Shown piece by piece: positions 33,815-42,842 of a stretch of 64,000 nucleotides of DNA. The notes below the pieces were generated by a model. The model saw nothing but the letters and a program-made list of their open reading frames with translations. It was not told the DNA's origin and did no database searches. Origin of the DNA: Marinomonas aquiplantarum (GTDB taxonomy: Bacteria > Pseudomonadota > Gammaproteobacteria > Pseudomonadales > Marinomonadaceae); contig NZ_QNRF01000001.1 of NCBI RefSeq assembly GCF_003314975.1, forward strand, positions 248,001-312,000. The letters are read 5' to 3'. The first letter of the stretch is position 1; the number at the start of each line of letters is the position of its first letter. The translations under genes and the position numbers were made by a program.

Positions 33815-34816
33815 TTAACGAAATTTTGGAATAATCTCAGCACCGTATTTGGCAATAATTTCTTCTTCGTCGCCGCTGTCTAGATAGATGTTGAACTGCG
33901 TGGCTCCCGCCGCTTCAAGATCTTTGATCTTAGCGATGTGATCTTCTGGTGTACCCAATACACAGAAGCTTTTCACTATATCTTCGGTGATGAAATCTAA
34001 GAATGGGTTGTCGCTTTGACCATGTTTCGAGTAATCGTAGCCACGACGTTTTTCGATGTAATCCGTTAAGCTTTTTGGCACTAAGCCTGAATCACTACCG
34101 TATTTCTCAACAATATCTGCCACATGGTTACCCACCATAGCAGGGAACCATTTGGTGTGTTCAATACAGTAATCCATGTCACCAAAGTAAGCGGGAGCTG
34201 CCGCTTGAACTTTAAAGTTAGACATATCACGTCCCGCTTCATTACCCGCTGCAATGGCTTGATCTTTGAACCATTTCACCAAGTCAGGATCGCCAATTTG
34301 CAGGATCAAACCATCTCCTACTTGTCCTGCGGTTGCTAAGGCTTTTGGTCCATAAGCACCAATCCAAACAGGCAGTTCATAACCTGTTGCCCAAGGCAAT
34401 TTGACTGGCTCAGGGCATTCACCGTACTCCACTTCTTCCCCTCGCACCATGGCTTTAACTTTCGTAGTAAATTCTGCCAAACGAGCCAATGTGGCGGGCT
34501 TTTTCCCCATCACTCGCATTGATGAATCCCCTCGCCCCAAACCAATATCAAAGCGTCCATTACTTTGATGCGCCAAGCTGGCGTATAAGCTTGCGGAGAG
34601 AGACCAATCACGAATATTAGGGTTGGTCACACATGGGCCAAATCGCATGTTTTCAGTGTGTTCCATACACATGGCCATGGCGACAAACGATTCGCGCCAT
34701 AAAATGTGAGAATCGTAAAACCAACAGTAAGTAAAACCCGCTTCCTCAGCCTGACGTACCAAACTGCGTGCCCGATCAGGGCTCACAAAGCCTTTAAAAG
34801 TGATGCCGAATTCCAT
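33815..34816 (-). CDS. F420-dependent LLM-class oxidoreductase (CPS_4043-type), candidate pyrimidine reductase
   Basis: A 333-residue luciferase-like TIM-barrel flavin/deazaflavin oxidoreductase, related to methylenetetrahydromethanopterin reductase. Typical segments are AEEAGFTYCWFYDSH, FDIGLGRGDSSMRVMG, PVWIGAYGPKALATAGQVGDGLILQ and CVLGTPEDHIAKI. It resembles what I recall as TIGR03842, a family of unknown function that is often the only F420-dependent LLM enzyme in proteobacteria. It is the last gene of the cof operon, 54 bases after npdG, with AGAGGA before the ATG. The linked pyrimidine genes lack a dihydropyrimidine dehydrogenase, so reduction of uracil/thymine with F420H2 is a reasonable inference. 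A RutA-like oxygenase role is less likely because RutA partners are missing. Confidence 0.85.
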   Translation of the reverse strand: MEFGITFKGFVSPDRARSLVRQAEEAGFTYCWFYDSHILWRESFVAMAMCMEHTENMRFGPCVTNPNIRDWSLSASLYASLAHQSNGRFDIGLGRGDSSMRVMGKKPATLARLAEFTTKVKAMVRGEEVEYGECPEPVKLPWATGYELPVWIGAYGPKALATAGQVGDGLILQIGDPDLVKWFKDQAIAAGNEAGRDMSNFKVQAAAPAYFGDMDYCIEHTKWFPAMVGNHVADIVEKYGSDSGLVPKSLTDYIEKRRGYDYSKHGQSDNPFLDFITEDIVKSFCVLGTPEDHIAKIKDLEAAGATQFNIYLDSGDEEEIIAKYGAEIIPKFR

Positions 34817-34870
34817 AGTAAGTTCCTCTTATGATCATTTTTTAGTATGAGTTTTTTGTGAGATAAAACC

Positions 34871-35563
34871 TTAATGAGCCTGCTCTGGTGGGCAAATTCG
34901 CACCCCAGCATGGGAAAAAGGCACATCCTTTGAAATGTTCAGACGAATCAGAATAGGAGTTAATGCCTCGATGCATCGAGCACTCTCAGCCAACCCTGCG
35001 TTGTAGGCTTGCGTGCCCATTGTTTGGCATAATTGGATCACCCGTTTTTTCGCTGCCAAATCATTACCACACACCAGAATGTCGCAATTAATGGGGCGCG
35101 ATAAATCGTTTAGCGTAATGGCTGACACATTATGCAATGCACCGACGACTGGAATGTCGTCGCCTAACAAGGCTTGCGCGGCTTCGGTCACCGAGCCTTC
35201 AACCGGCATTTCTACCGCTTTTGGGTTCCCCGGTGCCAGAGGCACAACAATGTCCACTAGGGTTTTACCAGCCAACGTCGATGCCAATGCCTTTAAGGTC
35301 TCATCGTGACCTGCATAAGGCACAGATAGAATCACCAAATCGTCAGCTGTTTTGGTTGCTGTGACCATATCCGCCCCCGTTATCTGAGCGGTTACGCCAA
35401 GCGCATTGAGCTGTTCCGTTAATTCACTGGCGGTCTGTTGAGCTTTACTGGCGTCTCTCGACCCAAGCACAATATGAACACCAGCCTGTGCTAAACGCAG
35501 GGCTAACCCCTTACCTTGTGGACCGGTGCCACCTAAAATAGCGACTGTGTTATCTTCACTCAT
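34871..35563 (-). CDS. npdG: NADPH-dependent F420 reductase
   Basis: A 230-residue enzyme that transfers hydride between NADPH and coenzyme F420, here most likely supplying F420H2. The N-terminal Rossmann motif is [21 protein letters not shown], followed by GSRDASKAQ, which binds the NADPH phosphate. The family pattern [11 protein letters not shown] and VGALHNVSA is present. Its ATG overlaps the cofE stop (ATGA), so it is translated with the cof genes. Together with the LLM gene it forms the use-and-recycle part of the operon. Confidence 0.92.
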   Translation of the reverse strand: MSEDNTVAILGGTGPQGKGLALRLAQAGVHIVLGSRDASKAQQTASELTEQLNALGVTAQITGADMVTATKTADDLVILSVPYAGHDETLKALASTLAGKTLVDIVVPLAPGNPKAVEMPVEGSVTEAAQALLGDDIPVVGALHNVSAITLNDLSRPINCDILVCGNDLAAKKRVIQLCQTMGTQAYNAGLAESARCIEALTPILIRLNISKDVPFSHAGVRICPPEQAH

Positions 35564-36333
35564 CTAAATAAATCCTCATTATGTGAACGGATAAGGTCTC
35601 GACTTGAGCTCTGTGTTTTTGACCAATTTAAACCTCTAAAAAGAATCACTGGGGACTTGGCACTTTTTTCCATTAAAAGACCGGACGCAGCCGCCAGCTC
35701 GTCGGCGAACGCAGGGGCGGTAACACTCAGAGGGCGACCAAAGGCATCGACTTCTCCTAGCATGTGCATAACCCCAGGAACATTGGCGAGACCGATTGCC
35801 ACATTGGTTTGGCCCAAACGCCAAGGGCGACCAAAGGTATCGCTGATCACCACACCTAATTCACATTGAAAATGTGCTTCCAAGCGCTGACATAATGTGG
35901 TTGCACTTTTATCTGGATCTTCGGGCAATAAAATCAGCTGCCCAGGATGATCCGCATTGGACTCATCCACTGCGGCATTGGCACAGATATAGCCTTTTTT
36001 GTGCTCTGCGATCAGCACACCTTCTTGCTGATCTGGTCGTTTCATTGCCCGAACGATACGATTCGACTGAGACAAGATAACTTCTACTTTACGTGGGTCT
36101 TTATTCACGGTTTTCGCCAGCTCAATGGCTTCGTTACTAGGCGTCACATCGGATAAGTAGACACAAGCCCCTTCTGTTTTGGACACCACCTTGTGTGCAA
36201 CCACTAAGATGTCGCCCTGCTGCAAACCTTGGTTTTGTGTCGATAAGGTATCAATAATGCTCTGCGCCAGATCATCTCCAGATTGAAAGTCCGGTAACCC
36301 CATCAAACGTGACATAGTCATAGAATCAGGCAT
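35560..36333 (-). CDS. cofE: Coenzyme F420-0:L-glutamate ligase (CofE)
   Basis: CofE adds glutamate residues to F420-0 with GTP. The 257-residue protein shows [37 protein letters not shown] and the acidic metal-binding segments of the family. It lacks the C-terminal nitroreductase-like domain of actinobacterial FbiB, so it is of the archaeal, stand-alone type. Start ATG 36333 is inside the last codons of cofC (ATGCCTGA), an 8-base overlap; a farther ATG-less extension to 36357 is unlikely. Confidence 0.93.
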   Translation of the reverse strand: MPDSMTMSRLMGLPDFQSGDDLAQSIIDTLSTQNQGLQQGDILVVAHKVVSKTEGACVYLSDVTPSNEAIELAKTVNKDPRKVEVILSQSNRIVRAMKRPDQQEGVLIAEHKKGYICANAAVDESNADHPGQLILLPEDPDKSATTLCQRLEAHFQCELGVVISDTFGRPWRLGQTNVAIGLANVPGVMHMLGEVDAFGRPLSVTAPAFADELAAASGLLMEKSAKSPVILFRGLNWSKTQSSSRDLIRSHNEDLFR

Positions 36334-36997
36334 ATCGGACCGCCTTAACGGAAGCAATGAGAGACTTATGCCAGAACTGAAAACGCTCAGGTTGACGGCG
36401 AGATGCCAGCGACAAATCTTCCTTTTGATCGATGTCCAACGACAAGTGAGTCAAATGCAAGCTACGACAACTGAGTTGCTGCATTTGCGCATTGGTTTGA
36501 TGGGCCACCGCAGAGAGACAACCGTACTCGAACTCAATGGCATCAGGCGGAGAAGTGAATAAAGCATTGGTCCCTCCATCTTTGGCCACGGCAATCACCA
36601 CCTGAGCTTCCAACCCTGCGGTTAACAAGGCTTGAATCTCTGATTTTTCCAACATAGCGATGTCACTCGGGATGATCAATTGACCATCGTAGCCGGACTG
36701 TTTCACCCAATCGCAGGCAAACCGTAAAGCGCCATTTAAGCCCCTTTCACCGTCATCAAACAGACTGTTCGCTTGGTAATCTTGCGCCAACCGAAGGACA
36801 TCCAGCGACTCACTCACCACCAACACATCTAACTCAGGAAAATGCTGCTGGAAAAACTGCAAAGTCGTTTCAAACAAACTGAGTGACAAGCTCTCTCGCG
36901 CCTCAGCTGGCAAGTTCGACGACAAACGCTGCTTTCCTTTAGCCGGTGATTTCATTGGAATCACCACACATAGATTGTTTACTTTTGGTTTCATCAA
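36326..36997 (-). CDS. cofC: 2-phospholactate-type guanylyltransferase (CofC)
   Basis: CofC activates phospholactate, phosphoenolpyruvate or a related 3-carbon acid with GTP for CofD. The 223-residue protein has the nucleotidyltransferase start CVVIPMKSPAKGKQRLS, the IIPSDIAML metal site and NALFTSPPDAIEFEYG. Which 3-carbon acid it uses cannot be read from sequence. It overlaps cofD by 4 bases and cofE by 8. Confidence 0.92.
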   Translation of the reverse strand: MMKPKVNNLCVVIPMKSPAKGKQRLSSNLPAEARESLSLSLFETTLQFFQQHFPELDVLVVSESLDVLRLAQDYQANSLFDDGERGLNGALRFACDWVKQSGYDGQLIIPSDIAMLEKSEIQALLTAGLEAQVVIAVAKDGGTNALFTSPPDAIEFEYGCLSAVAHQTNAQMQQLSCRSLHLTHLSLDIDQKEDLSLASRRQPERFQFWHKSLIASVKAVRYA

Positions 36998-37956
36998 GCG
37001 GCCCTCTTTGCTTGTTTATCTAATGCAAAAGCCACCACTTGATCGAGCAAGTTCACTTTGTCATCACGCTCTTTCATCAAGGTTGGTGTCACTAAGACAT
37101 CCACGCCTTGAGCCTGCAACCAGTCAGCTTCTTGTGCATCTTGCAGGTCGATCACCATGCCATCTAAAAAACCTTGGTAAGAATCGTAAATGCCTTTTGA
37201 ATCGACGCTCTTCCCTTCGCTTAACAGCATTTTGTCTGCGGGACCTTTAACCGTTTTTCCACCGATCAAGGGTGAAATAGCCACAACATAAGCGTCACTG
37301 TCGATAACGGCTTGGCGAATATCTGGGATGGACAGAATGGCTCCGATGCTAACCACAGGGTTACTGGGCGCAATGACAATCAAATCACTAGTCGATAATT
37401 GAGCTAAGGCGGCGGCATTGGGTGTCGCGTGATCCGCCCCTTGATAAGCCACTTCAATCACGTCTGGTTGACAATGTTCGCGAACAAAAAATTCTTGAAA
37501 AGACAGCCAACCAGAGGGCGTCTTAACACGAGTCTGCAGCGTATCATCCGTCGGTAATAAAATCGGCAGATTTACCCCATGTCGCGTTGCTAACCTTTGA
37601 GTAATCTCACTCATGCTGACGCCTTGCTTTCTTAGCTGAGTGCGATAAATGTGCGTCGCCAGATCCAAATCGCCTAAGGTCATCCAAGTATCTTGGCCCA
37701 ACGCCGCAAGCTCTTTTAGTGTTTGGTGGCTCTCGCCTTTACGCCCCCAACCTTGCTGACGATCTATTTGACCACCAAGGGAATAAATCAAGGTATCAAT
37801 GTCTGGGGAGACCCAAAGCCCATGAAATTCATCGTCATCGGCGACGTTTCCAATCACTTTTGCCCTTTGTGCATAGCGCCCAAACGCCAAACCTTCTGCT
37901 GCTTTAGCACCTCCTACTCCGCCGGCTAATAAGGTGATATTTAACCCCGCCATCAC
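36994..37956 (-). CDS. cofD: 2-phospho-L-lactate transferase (CofD)
   Basis: CofD joins the activated phospho-acid to FO to give F420-0 or its dehydro form. The 320-residue protein begins ITLLAGGVGGAKAAEGLAF, the nucleotide-binding loop of the family, and contains VGNVADDDEFHGLWVSPDID and APSNPVVSIGAIL. Family length is normal. It overlaps cofH by 4 bases upstream and cofC by 4 bases downstream. Confidence 0.94.
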   Translation of the reverse strand: MMAGLNITLLAGGVGGAKAAEGLAFGRYAQRAKVIGNVADDDEFHGLWVSPDIDTLIYSLGGQIDRQQGWGRKGESHQTLKELAALGQDTWMTLGDLDLATHIYRTQLRKQGVSMSEITQRLATRHGVNLPILLPTDDTLQTRVKTPSGWLSFQEFFVREHCQPDVIEVAYQGADHATPNAAALAQLSTSDLIVIAPSNPVVSIGAILSIPDIRQAVIDSDAYVVAISPLIGGKTVKGPADKMLLSEGKSVDSKGIYDSYQGFLDGMVIDLQDAQEADWLQAQGVDVLVTPTLMKERDDKVNLLDQVVAFALDKQAKRAA

Positions 37957-39167
37957 GCCACTCCTTGAATCGCTATACGATTCGGCTGCACTGGATCTTG
38001 GGTATAATCTCTCACCGTCTGATACTTGGTATTACGCTGAATCGCACTTAGTCCCGCCGCTTCAATATTGGCCACCATGTCTTCAGGCATCACTTCCTGA
38101 CCATGAGTCGCGCCCGCCGCACGAGAAATGCTTTCATTCATCAAGGTACCGCCCAGATCATTGGCGCCGGAACGTAACATTTGAGCCGCAACATCCGGCC
38201 CCATTTTCACCCACGAAGCTTGAATATTGTCGATGTGGCCTTGCAACATAAGACGAGCAATGGCGTGCATTTTAAAGTGTTCATCTCGGGTGGGACCGGG
38301 ACGAACTTTATCTGGGTTATCCTTATATAAACGTGTTTCATAATGGATAAAACCAAGTGGTACAAACTCGGTAAAACCGCCAGTGTCTTTTTGAATATCT
38401 CGCAGCAATTTGAGGTGATTCGCCCAATGAATCGGCTGATCCACATGACCGTACATAATGGTAGAAGTTGTCGGCACACCCACTGAATGCGCAGCACGTA
38501 TAATGCGGACCCATTCTTCTGTGGTGAGTTTGTTCTTGGTCAGCTGTTTACGCACTTCCGTATCCAAGATCTCCGCCGCGGTGCCCGGCATAGAACCTAG
38601 ACCCAATGCTTTTAACTCAGACAAAAACACCTCTGGTTCAAGGCGAGCTTTTTTACAGCCATACCAAATTTCAAACGGTGAAAACGCATGGATATGAATC
38701 TCTGGCACACGTTTTTTGACGGCAATGACCAGGTTCCGGTAATAATTTGCGTCTATGTCTGGGTGCAAACCGCCTTGAATACAAACCTCAGTGGCGCCAC
38801 GCTGCCAAGCCTCTTCAGCACGGTCAGCCACTTGCTCCACCGTCAAAAATTCCGCGTCTTTGCTGCCTTTTTCCGTCGCAAAGTTACAAAAGCGACACCC
38901 CATGTAACAGACATTGGTGAAATTAATATTACGGGTCACCACAAAGCTGCCGGTATTACCCACACGTTGTTCTCGTACTTGGTCAGCCGCCGCTAACACG
39001 GCTTGCGCTTCCTCACCTTCTGTTGCAAACAACACACAGGCTTCGTCAACACTCAGCTCCTCACCCAAAATCGCCTTATTCAGAATCGTTTGAACTTCCG
39101 AATTTAGCTGTTGGGATCGAATAATCGCCTCAGAGGTCGACGTTTCATTGATGGTATTTAGACTCAT
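37953..39167 (-). CDS. cofH: FO synthase subunit 2, radical SAM (CofH)
   Basis: CofH joins tyrosine to 5-amino-6-ribitylaminouracil, the first FO-forming step. The 404-residue protein has the radical SAM cluster motif CYMGCRFC (C87, C91, C94). QGGLHPDIDANYY and GTAAEILDTEVR are typical of CofH/MqnC relatives; linkage to cofG, cofC, cofD and cofE decides between F420 and futalosine pathways. It overlaps cofG by 4 bases. The substrate comes from riboflavin synthesis, for which ribD is encoded at 50.5-51.7 kb. Confidence 0.93.
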   Translation of the reverse strand: MSLNTINETSTSEAIIRSQQLNSEVQTILNKAILGEELSVDEACVLFATEGEEAQAVLAAADQVREQRVGNTGSFVVTRNINFTNVCYMGCRFCNFATEKGSKDAEFLTVEQVADRAEEAWQRGATEVCIQGGLHPDIDANYYRNLVIAVKKRVPEIHIHAFSPFEIWYGCKKARLEPEVFLSELKALGLGSMPGTAAEILDTEVRKQLTKNKLTTEEWVRIIRAAHSVGVPTTSTIMYGHVDQPIHWANHLKLLRDIQKDTGGFTEFVPLGFIHYETRLYKDNPDKVRPGPTRDEHFKMHAIARLMLQGHIDNIQASWVKMGPDVAAQMLRSGANDLGGTLMNESISRAAGATHGQEVMPEDMVANIEAAGLSAIQRNTKYQTVRDYTQDPVQPNRIAIQGVA

Positions 39168-40312
39168 GCGACAAGTCCTCCTGTAGCGGAAAGAGAGTAA
39201 GCAGATGACGAATATGACGTCGCCATGGACGCCACTCGTTGTATTAGGTTTTCAGTCAGGTATTTGCCCTGCGCTTGTTGATAGCGAGGATAGATGGTCA
39301 GTCGCTCTTGCAATGAATACCCCAAGCCTTCACAGGCTTGGGCGACACTACTGATTTGCGGCCAAGCTCTTTCAGGGTTAATGAAATCTTTAGTCAAAGG
39401 AGAAATGCCCCCCCAATCATTGATGCCTGCATGAAGGTAGCTGCCATATTCTTCTTCTAAATTGGGCGGAGCTTGTAGACTAATCTCACCCGGCAGAATT
39501 AGTCGAGCCACAGCAATGGTTCGCTTCATGTCATCCAGATCCGGCTCTTGGCAACCCGCCATTTGCGTCCCTGGCTTAGCACGAAAATTTTGAATAATGA
39601 CTTCTTGAATATGGCCGTATGCCAGGTGCCGGTCACGAATGGCCACCAGACTGCGTACTCTGTCTTCCCAACTTTCCCCTATGCCAATCAAAATTCCCGT
39701 AGTAAAGGCAATGTCTAAACGACCTGCGTACTCCAAAGTATTTAAGCGCCGCTTCGGAGTTTTATCTGGGCAGGCATAATGGGCTTGGCCTTGTTTGAGT
39801 AACTCGGTGGTGACGTTTTCCAACATCATGCCCATACTCGCAGCCACAGGTTTTAGGCGTTTCAATTCGTCATAAGTCAAAGCCCCTGCGTTCACATGGG
39901 GCAATAGACTGGTGTTATCGAGCACATTGGCACATTGATCATGGAGATAGTCTAAGGTGTTGTCGTACCCTAATTCCGCCAGCTTATCCCGCGCCTTTTG
40001 ATAACGCAGTTCAGGACGCTCACCCAAACTAAATAACGCTTCTTTGCAATCTAAAGCCGCGCCTTCTTGTGCGGTTTTCAATACTTGCTCAGGCGTCATG
40101 TAGTTAGCGTGAATGGAATCTGGTGATTGAACAAAGGTGCAGTAACCGCAAGTGTCACGACACATATTCGTTAAAGGTATAAAAACTTTTTTTGAATAAC
40201 TGATGGCGTTTCCCCAAGCTTGATCACGGGTATTTGCCGCCTGTTGGCAGAGTGCGTACAAGTCTGGACCAGTCGCAAACTCATAAGATATGGCTTCGGT
40301 AACAGAGATCAT
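39164..40312 (-). CDS. cofG: FO synthase subunit 1, radical SAM (CofG)
   Basis: CofG closes the deazaflavin ring to give FO. The radical SAM motif CRDTCGYC is at C51, C55, C58 counted from ATG 40312; the protein has 382 residues. Family segments include NMCRDTCGYCTF, ALFSLGERPE and APPNLEEEYGSYLHAGINDWGG. The frame extends 21 codons further to 40375, but that would cover a palindromic operator, and GGAG stands just before ATG 40312. It is the first gene of the seven-gene operon cofG-H-D-C-E-npdG-LLM. CofG and CofH are separate, unlike the fused actinobacterial FbiC. Confidence 0.93.
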   Translation of the reverse strand: MISVTEAISYEFATGPDLYALCQQAANTRDQAWGNAISYSKKVFIPLTNMCRDTCGYCTFVQSPDSIHANYMTPEQVLKTAQEGAALDCKEALFSLGERPELRYQKARDKLAELGYDNTLDYLHDQCANVLDNTSLLPHVNAGALTYDELKRLKPVAASMGMMLENVTTELLKQGQAHYACPDKTPKRRLNTLEYAGRLDIAFTTGILIGIGESWEDRVRSLVAIRDRHLAYGHIQEVIIQNFRAKPGTQMAGCQEPDLDDMKRTIAVARLILPGEISLQAPPNLEEEYGSYLHAGINDWGGISPLTKDFINPERAWPQISSVAQACEGLGYSLQERLTIYPRYQQAQGKYLTENLIQRVASMATSYSSSAYSLSATGGLVA

Positions 40313-40344
40313 ATTCACTCCACTCAATATTAGAAAATTAACTT

Positions 40345-40364
40345 TTTTACCATTTGGTATAAAA
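40345..40364. promoter_or_regulatory. RutR-type operator upstream of cofG
   Basis: The centre TACCA-TT-TGGTA (40348-40359) is a perfect palindrome with the ACCA-N2-TGGT core of the E. coli RutR site (TTGACCANNTGGTCAA). It lies 33-52 bases before the chosen cofG start, where a repressor would block the promoter. A closely similar site precedes the amidohydrolase gene (41436-41451), and a RutR-like gene lies between them. Confidence 0.65.
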
Positions 40365-40462
40365 ATTAATAACAAGCATTTTGGTGGTAGTAAATTGTTT
40401 TTTTTAGTGCAAATAGCGCACTAAAATTGCGCCATTGAATTAAAGTTTAGTTAAACAAAAAG

Positions 40463-40478
40463 TTAACTAAATGGTTAA
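40463..40478. promoter_or_regulatory. Weaker third palindrome of the same type
   Basis: TTAACTAAATGGTTAA has TTAAC/GTTAA arms and, on the minus strand, AACCATTTAGTT, which resembles the operator core with one half degraded. It lies between the cofG operator and the regulator gene. It may be an auxiliary site or chance in AT-rich DNA. Confidence 0.25.
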
Positions 40479-40572
40479 GATCATGAAAAGACGTGCTTTT
40501 TTAAAGGTTTTAGACTGGCTATTTTTTCACCAGCCAAGTAAAAATGAGAAGGAATTGAAGTAAGAAAGAATT

Positions 40573-41220
40573 TTAATTTATTTTTTTGGCACCAAGAGCG
40601 CGCATTACAAATTCAGTGACCGCTAATTCGGCTCGTTCAAAGTCATCTTCATCTAATGATGTCTTAGCAAGTAATACTTCCATTTGCAGAGAGAAATCCG
40701 CATAGGTTTGGGTCGCAGCCCAAATGGTAAAAAATAAATGTTCAGCGTCGATATCTGCTATTAACCCTTTACTTATCCATGACTTAACTAATTTAACATC
40801 CCGTTCAAACTGTGGTTTTAAATGGCTCACTAGGTAGTCTTTTAGCATTGGTGCACCGCTAATAATTTCATGAGCGAAAACTTTCGAACCGTTCGGATAA
40901 AGACGCGATAGCTGCATTTTTTCATGGACGTAGCGACGTATCACAAGTTCTGGAGTATCGCCGTCTTTTTCAAGAAAAGACAGCTTTTCAATCCAAATAT
41001 CAAGCATCTCTTTGAGCACCCTTTTATAAAGTAACTCTTTGTTTGAAAAGTAATAAATCAGATTTTGCTTGGATATTTTAGCGACCGCGGCGATGGCTTC
41101 CATAGACGATCCGTTATAACCTTTCTCAGCAAAGACAATTTCCGCTGAACGTAAAATTCTCGCTTCCAACTCTTGTCGATTAATAGACTGCTTCGTTTGT
41201 TTCTGTTTTTTCACTACCAA
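40573..41220 (-). CDS. TetR-family regulator, RutR-like
   Basis: A 215-residue TetR protein. The helix-turn-helix spans residues about 16-62 (EARILRSAEIVFAEKGYNGSSMEAIAAVAKISKQNLIYYF, described in parts). The ligand domain keeps landmarks of E. coli RutR as I recall it: LDIW, a LSRLYP-like loop and FTIWAATQTYADF. RutR binds uracil/thymine and represses pyrimidine-use genes. The start is TTG 41220 with AAGGTGG 8 bases upstream; GTG 41214 is an alternative. It lies between the F420 operon and the pyrimidine genes, with matching palindromes on both sides, so it probably controls both. Confidence 0.85.
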   Translation of the reverse strand: MVVKKQKQTKQSINRQELEARILRSAEIVFAEKGYNGSSMEAIAAVAKISKQNLIYYFSNKELLYKRVLKEMLDIWIEKLSFLEKDGDTPELVIRRYVHEKMQLSRLYPNGSKVFAHEIISGAPMLKDYLVSHLKPQFERDVKLVKSWISKGLIADIDAEHLFFTIWAATQTYADFSLQMEVLLAKTSLDEDDFERAELAVTEFVMRALGAKKIN

Positions 41221-41435
41221 ACTTTATTCCACCTTTTATTGGTCTTTAATCGCTTTTCTAAAGTATCACAAATATATGTTTTTAAAGGTTAATTTTTAAT
41301 TAATTAGTATTATTCTGAGAGCTCTTATGACTATTAATATGGCTTTGTTTCACTGAATCAAGACAGTGTTATTTAAAAACTTGGCCTAGTTATTGCTGAC
41401 CAAAAAGACAAGTTCAAATTTTTTTATTCAGCTTT

Positions 41436-41451
41436 TTTACCTTTTGGTAAA
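41436..41451. promoter_or_regulatory. RutR-type operator upstream of the amidohydrolase
   Basis: TTTACC-TTTT-GGTAAA is a palindrome with perfect 6-base arms. Its core ACCT-TT-TGGT differs by one base from the ACCA-TT-TGGT core before cofG. It lies 28 bases before the start at 41479, next to AGGAG (41468-41472). Confidence 0.6.
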
Positions 41452-41478
41452 TGTATTTAACGGTAATAGGAGACGGCC

Positions 41479-42726
41479 ATGCAAGACCTTCGAATTAACG
41501 AACAACGCCTTTGGGATACGTTAATGGAAATGGGGGAAATTGGCGGCACCGAAAAAGGCGGCTGTAATCGTTTAGCCGGAACGGATTTGGATAAACAAGC
41601 TCGTGATCTTTTTGTGTCTTGGTGTGAAGCCTGCGGTTGCACAGTGGAAGTTGACAAAATTGGCAACATTTTTGCTCGTCGACCTGGTATCAATAACGAT
41701 TTACCAGCCGTCGGCACAGGCAGCCACCTTGATACTCAACCTACTGGTGGTAAGTTCGATGGTGTCTTTGGTGTGCTATCAGGCGTTGAGGTATTACGAA
41801 CCCTTCATGAAAACAAGATAGAGACACCTACGGCGATGGAGTTCTCTGTCTGGACCAACGAAGAAGGCTCTCGTTTCCAGCCCGCTATGCAAGGTTCTGG
41901 TACCTATGTTGGTCGCTTCGACTTAGCAGCTGAATTAAATAAAACCGATGTGAATGGCATTCGTCTCGGTGATGAGTTGGAACGCATCGGCTACCTAGGA
42001 GATATGGAATTGGGTAGCCGCCATATGGGGGCATTTTTTGAAGCACACATTGAACAAGGCCCTATACTGGAAGATGAAAAAAAGGCCATTGGTATTGTGC
42101 GCTTAGGCCAAGGTATTCGCTGGTACAACATAGAAGTAGTCGGTCGACCTTCTCATTCTGGCACCACGCCAATGCATTTACGTAAAGATGCCATGTTAGC
42201 AGCGTCAGCCATTGTGACCGAAATGAATAACATTGCCCATCGTCATGAGAACGGTTTGGGTACCGTTGGCTATATGGATGTGTGGCCAAACTCACGCAAT
42301 ACGATTCCAGGTAAGGTGACCTTCAGTGCCGATTTGCGTAACCCCCGTCCTGATGTGTTGCTGACCATGCATGAAGAACTAGAAGCCTTTTGTGAAAAGG
42401 TCGCCAAAGAGCATAACCTTGATGTCAATCTGGATCACTTTTGGTATTTCGCGCCGGTGGAGTTTAATGCTTCTGACGATGTTAAAGCCGCCACCGAAAA
42501 ATTAGGTTATAGCCATATGGATATCTATGCTGGCGCTGGGCATGACGCCTGCTATATGGCGGATTTGGTCCCAACAGGGATGATTTTTACACCTTGTTTA
42601 AACGGCATCAGTCACAACGAAGCCGAGTACAGTTCTCCTGAAGAGTGTGCTGCCGGTGCCAATGTGCTGCTGCATACCATGTTAGAAGCCAGTAAACGGA
42701 TAGCCCAAGAACATACAAAAGCATAA
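41479..42726 (+). CDS. M20-family N-carbamoyl amidohydrolase, probable beta-ureidopropionase
   Basis: A 415-residue dinuclear-metal amidase of the hydantoinase/carbamoylase group. Metal-site motifs are GTGSHLDTQPTGGKFDGVFG, WTNEEGSRFQPAMQGS and EAHIEQGP; the C-terminal GAGHDACYMADLVPTGMIF holds the last ligand. Members hydrolyse N-carbamoyl-beta-alanine or N-carbamoyl amino acids to the amino acid, CO2 and ammonia. The adjacent dihydropyrimidinase and nucleobase permease favour beta-ureidopropionase; hydantoin use is the alternative. A strong ribosome site (AGGAG) precedes the ATG. A 9-bp hairpin follows at 42757-42780. Confidence 0.88.
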   Translation: MQDLRINEQRLWDTLMEMGEIGGTEKGGCNRLAGTDLDKQARDLFVSWCEACGCTVEVDKIGNIFARRPGINNDLPAVGTGSHLDTQPTGGKFDGVFGVLSGVEVLRTLHENKIETPTAMEFSVWTNEEGSRFQPAMQGSGTYVGRFDLAAELNKTDVNGIRLGDELERIGYLGDMELGSRHMGAFFEAHIEQGPILEDEKKAIGIVRLGQGIRWYNIEVVGRPSHSGTTPMHLRKDAMLAASAIVTEMNNIAHRHENGLGTVGYMDVWPNSRNTIPGKVTFSADLRNPRPDVLLTMHEELEAFCEKVAKEHNLDVNLDHFWYFAPVEFNASDDVKAATEKLGYSHMDIYAGAGHDACYMADLVPTGMIFTPCLNGISHNEAEYSSPEECAAGANVLLHTMLEASKRIAQEHTKA

Positions 42727-42756
42727 TCCTTGTCCACAAGAGACGAGATGAAGAAA

Positions 42757-42780
42757 GGGCACTCAATAAACTGAGTGCCC
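42757..42780. other. Intercistronic hairpin after the amidohydrolase
   Basis: GGGCACTCA (42757-42765) pairs perfectly with TGAGTGCCC (42772-42780) around a 6-base loop. No T-run follows, so it is more likely an mRNA-stability element than a terminator within the amidohydrolase-permease-dihydropyrimidinase unit. Confidence 0.6.
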
Positions 42781-42842
42781 ACCTTGAATGAAGCAATAAT
42801 CCCATAATAACGATCAACCCAAGAATAGAAGAGGTGGCAAAA

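Noticed and set aside
33815-34816. LLM oxidoreductase as RutA (pyrimidine monooxygenase)
   Set aside because: RutA works with RutB-F, none of which are here, while dihydropyrimidinase is present and belongs to the reductive route. The adjacent cof/npdG genes point to F420 rather than FMN.
42757-42780. Hairpin as a transcription terminator within the pyrimidine operon
   Set aside because: No T-run follows on either strand, so it is listed only as an intercistronic hairpin.
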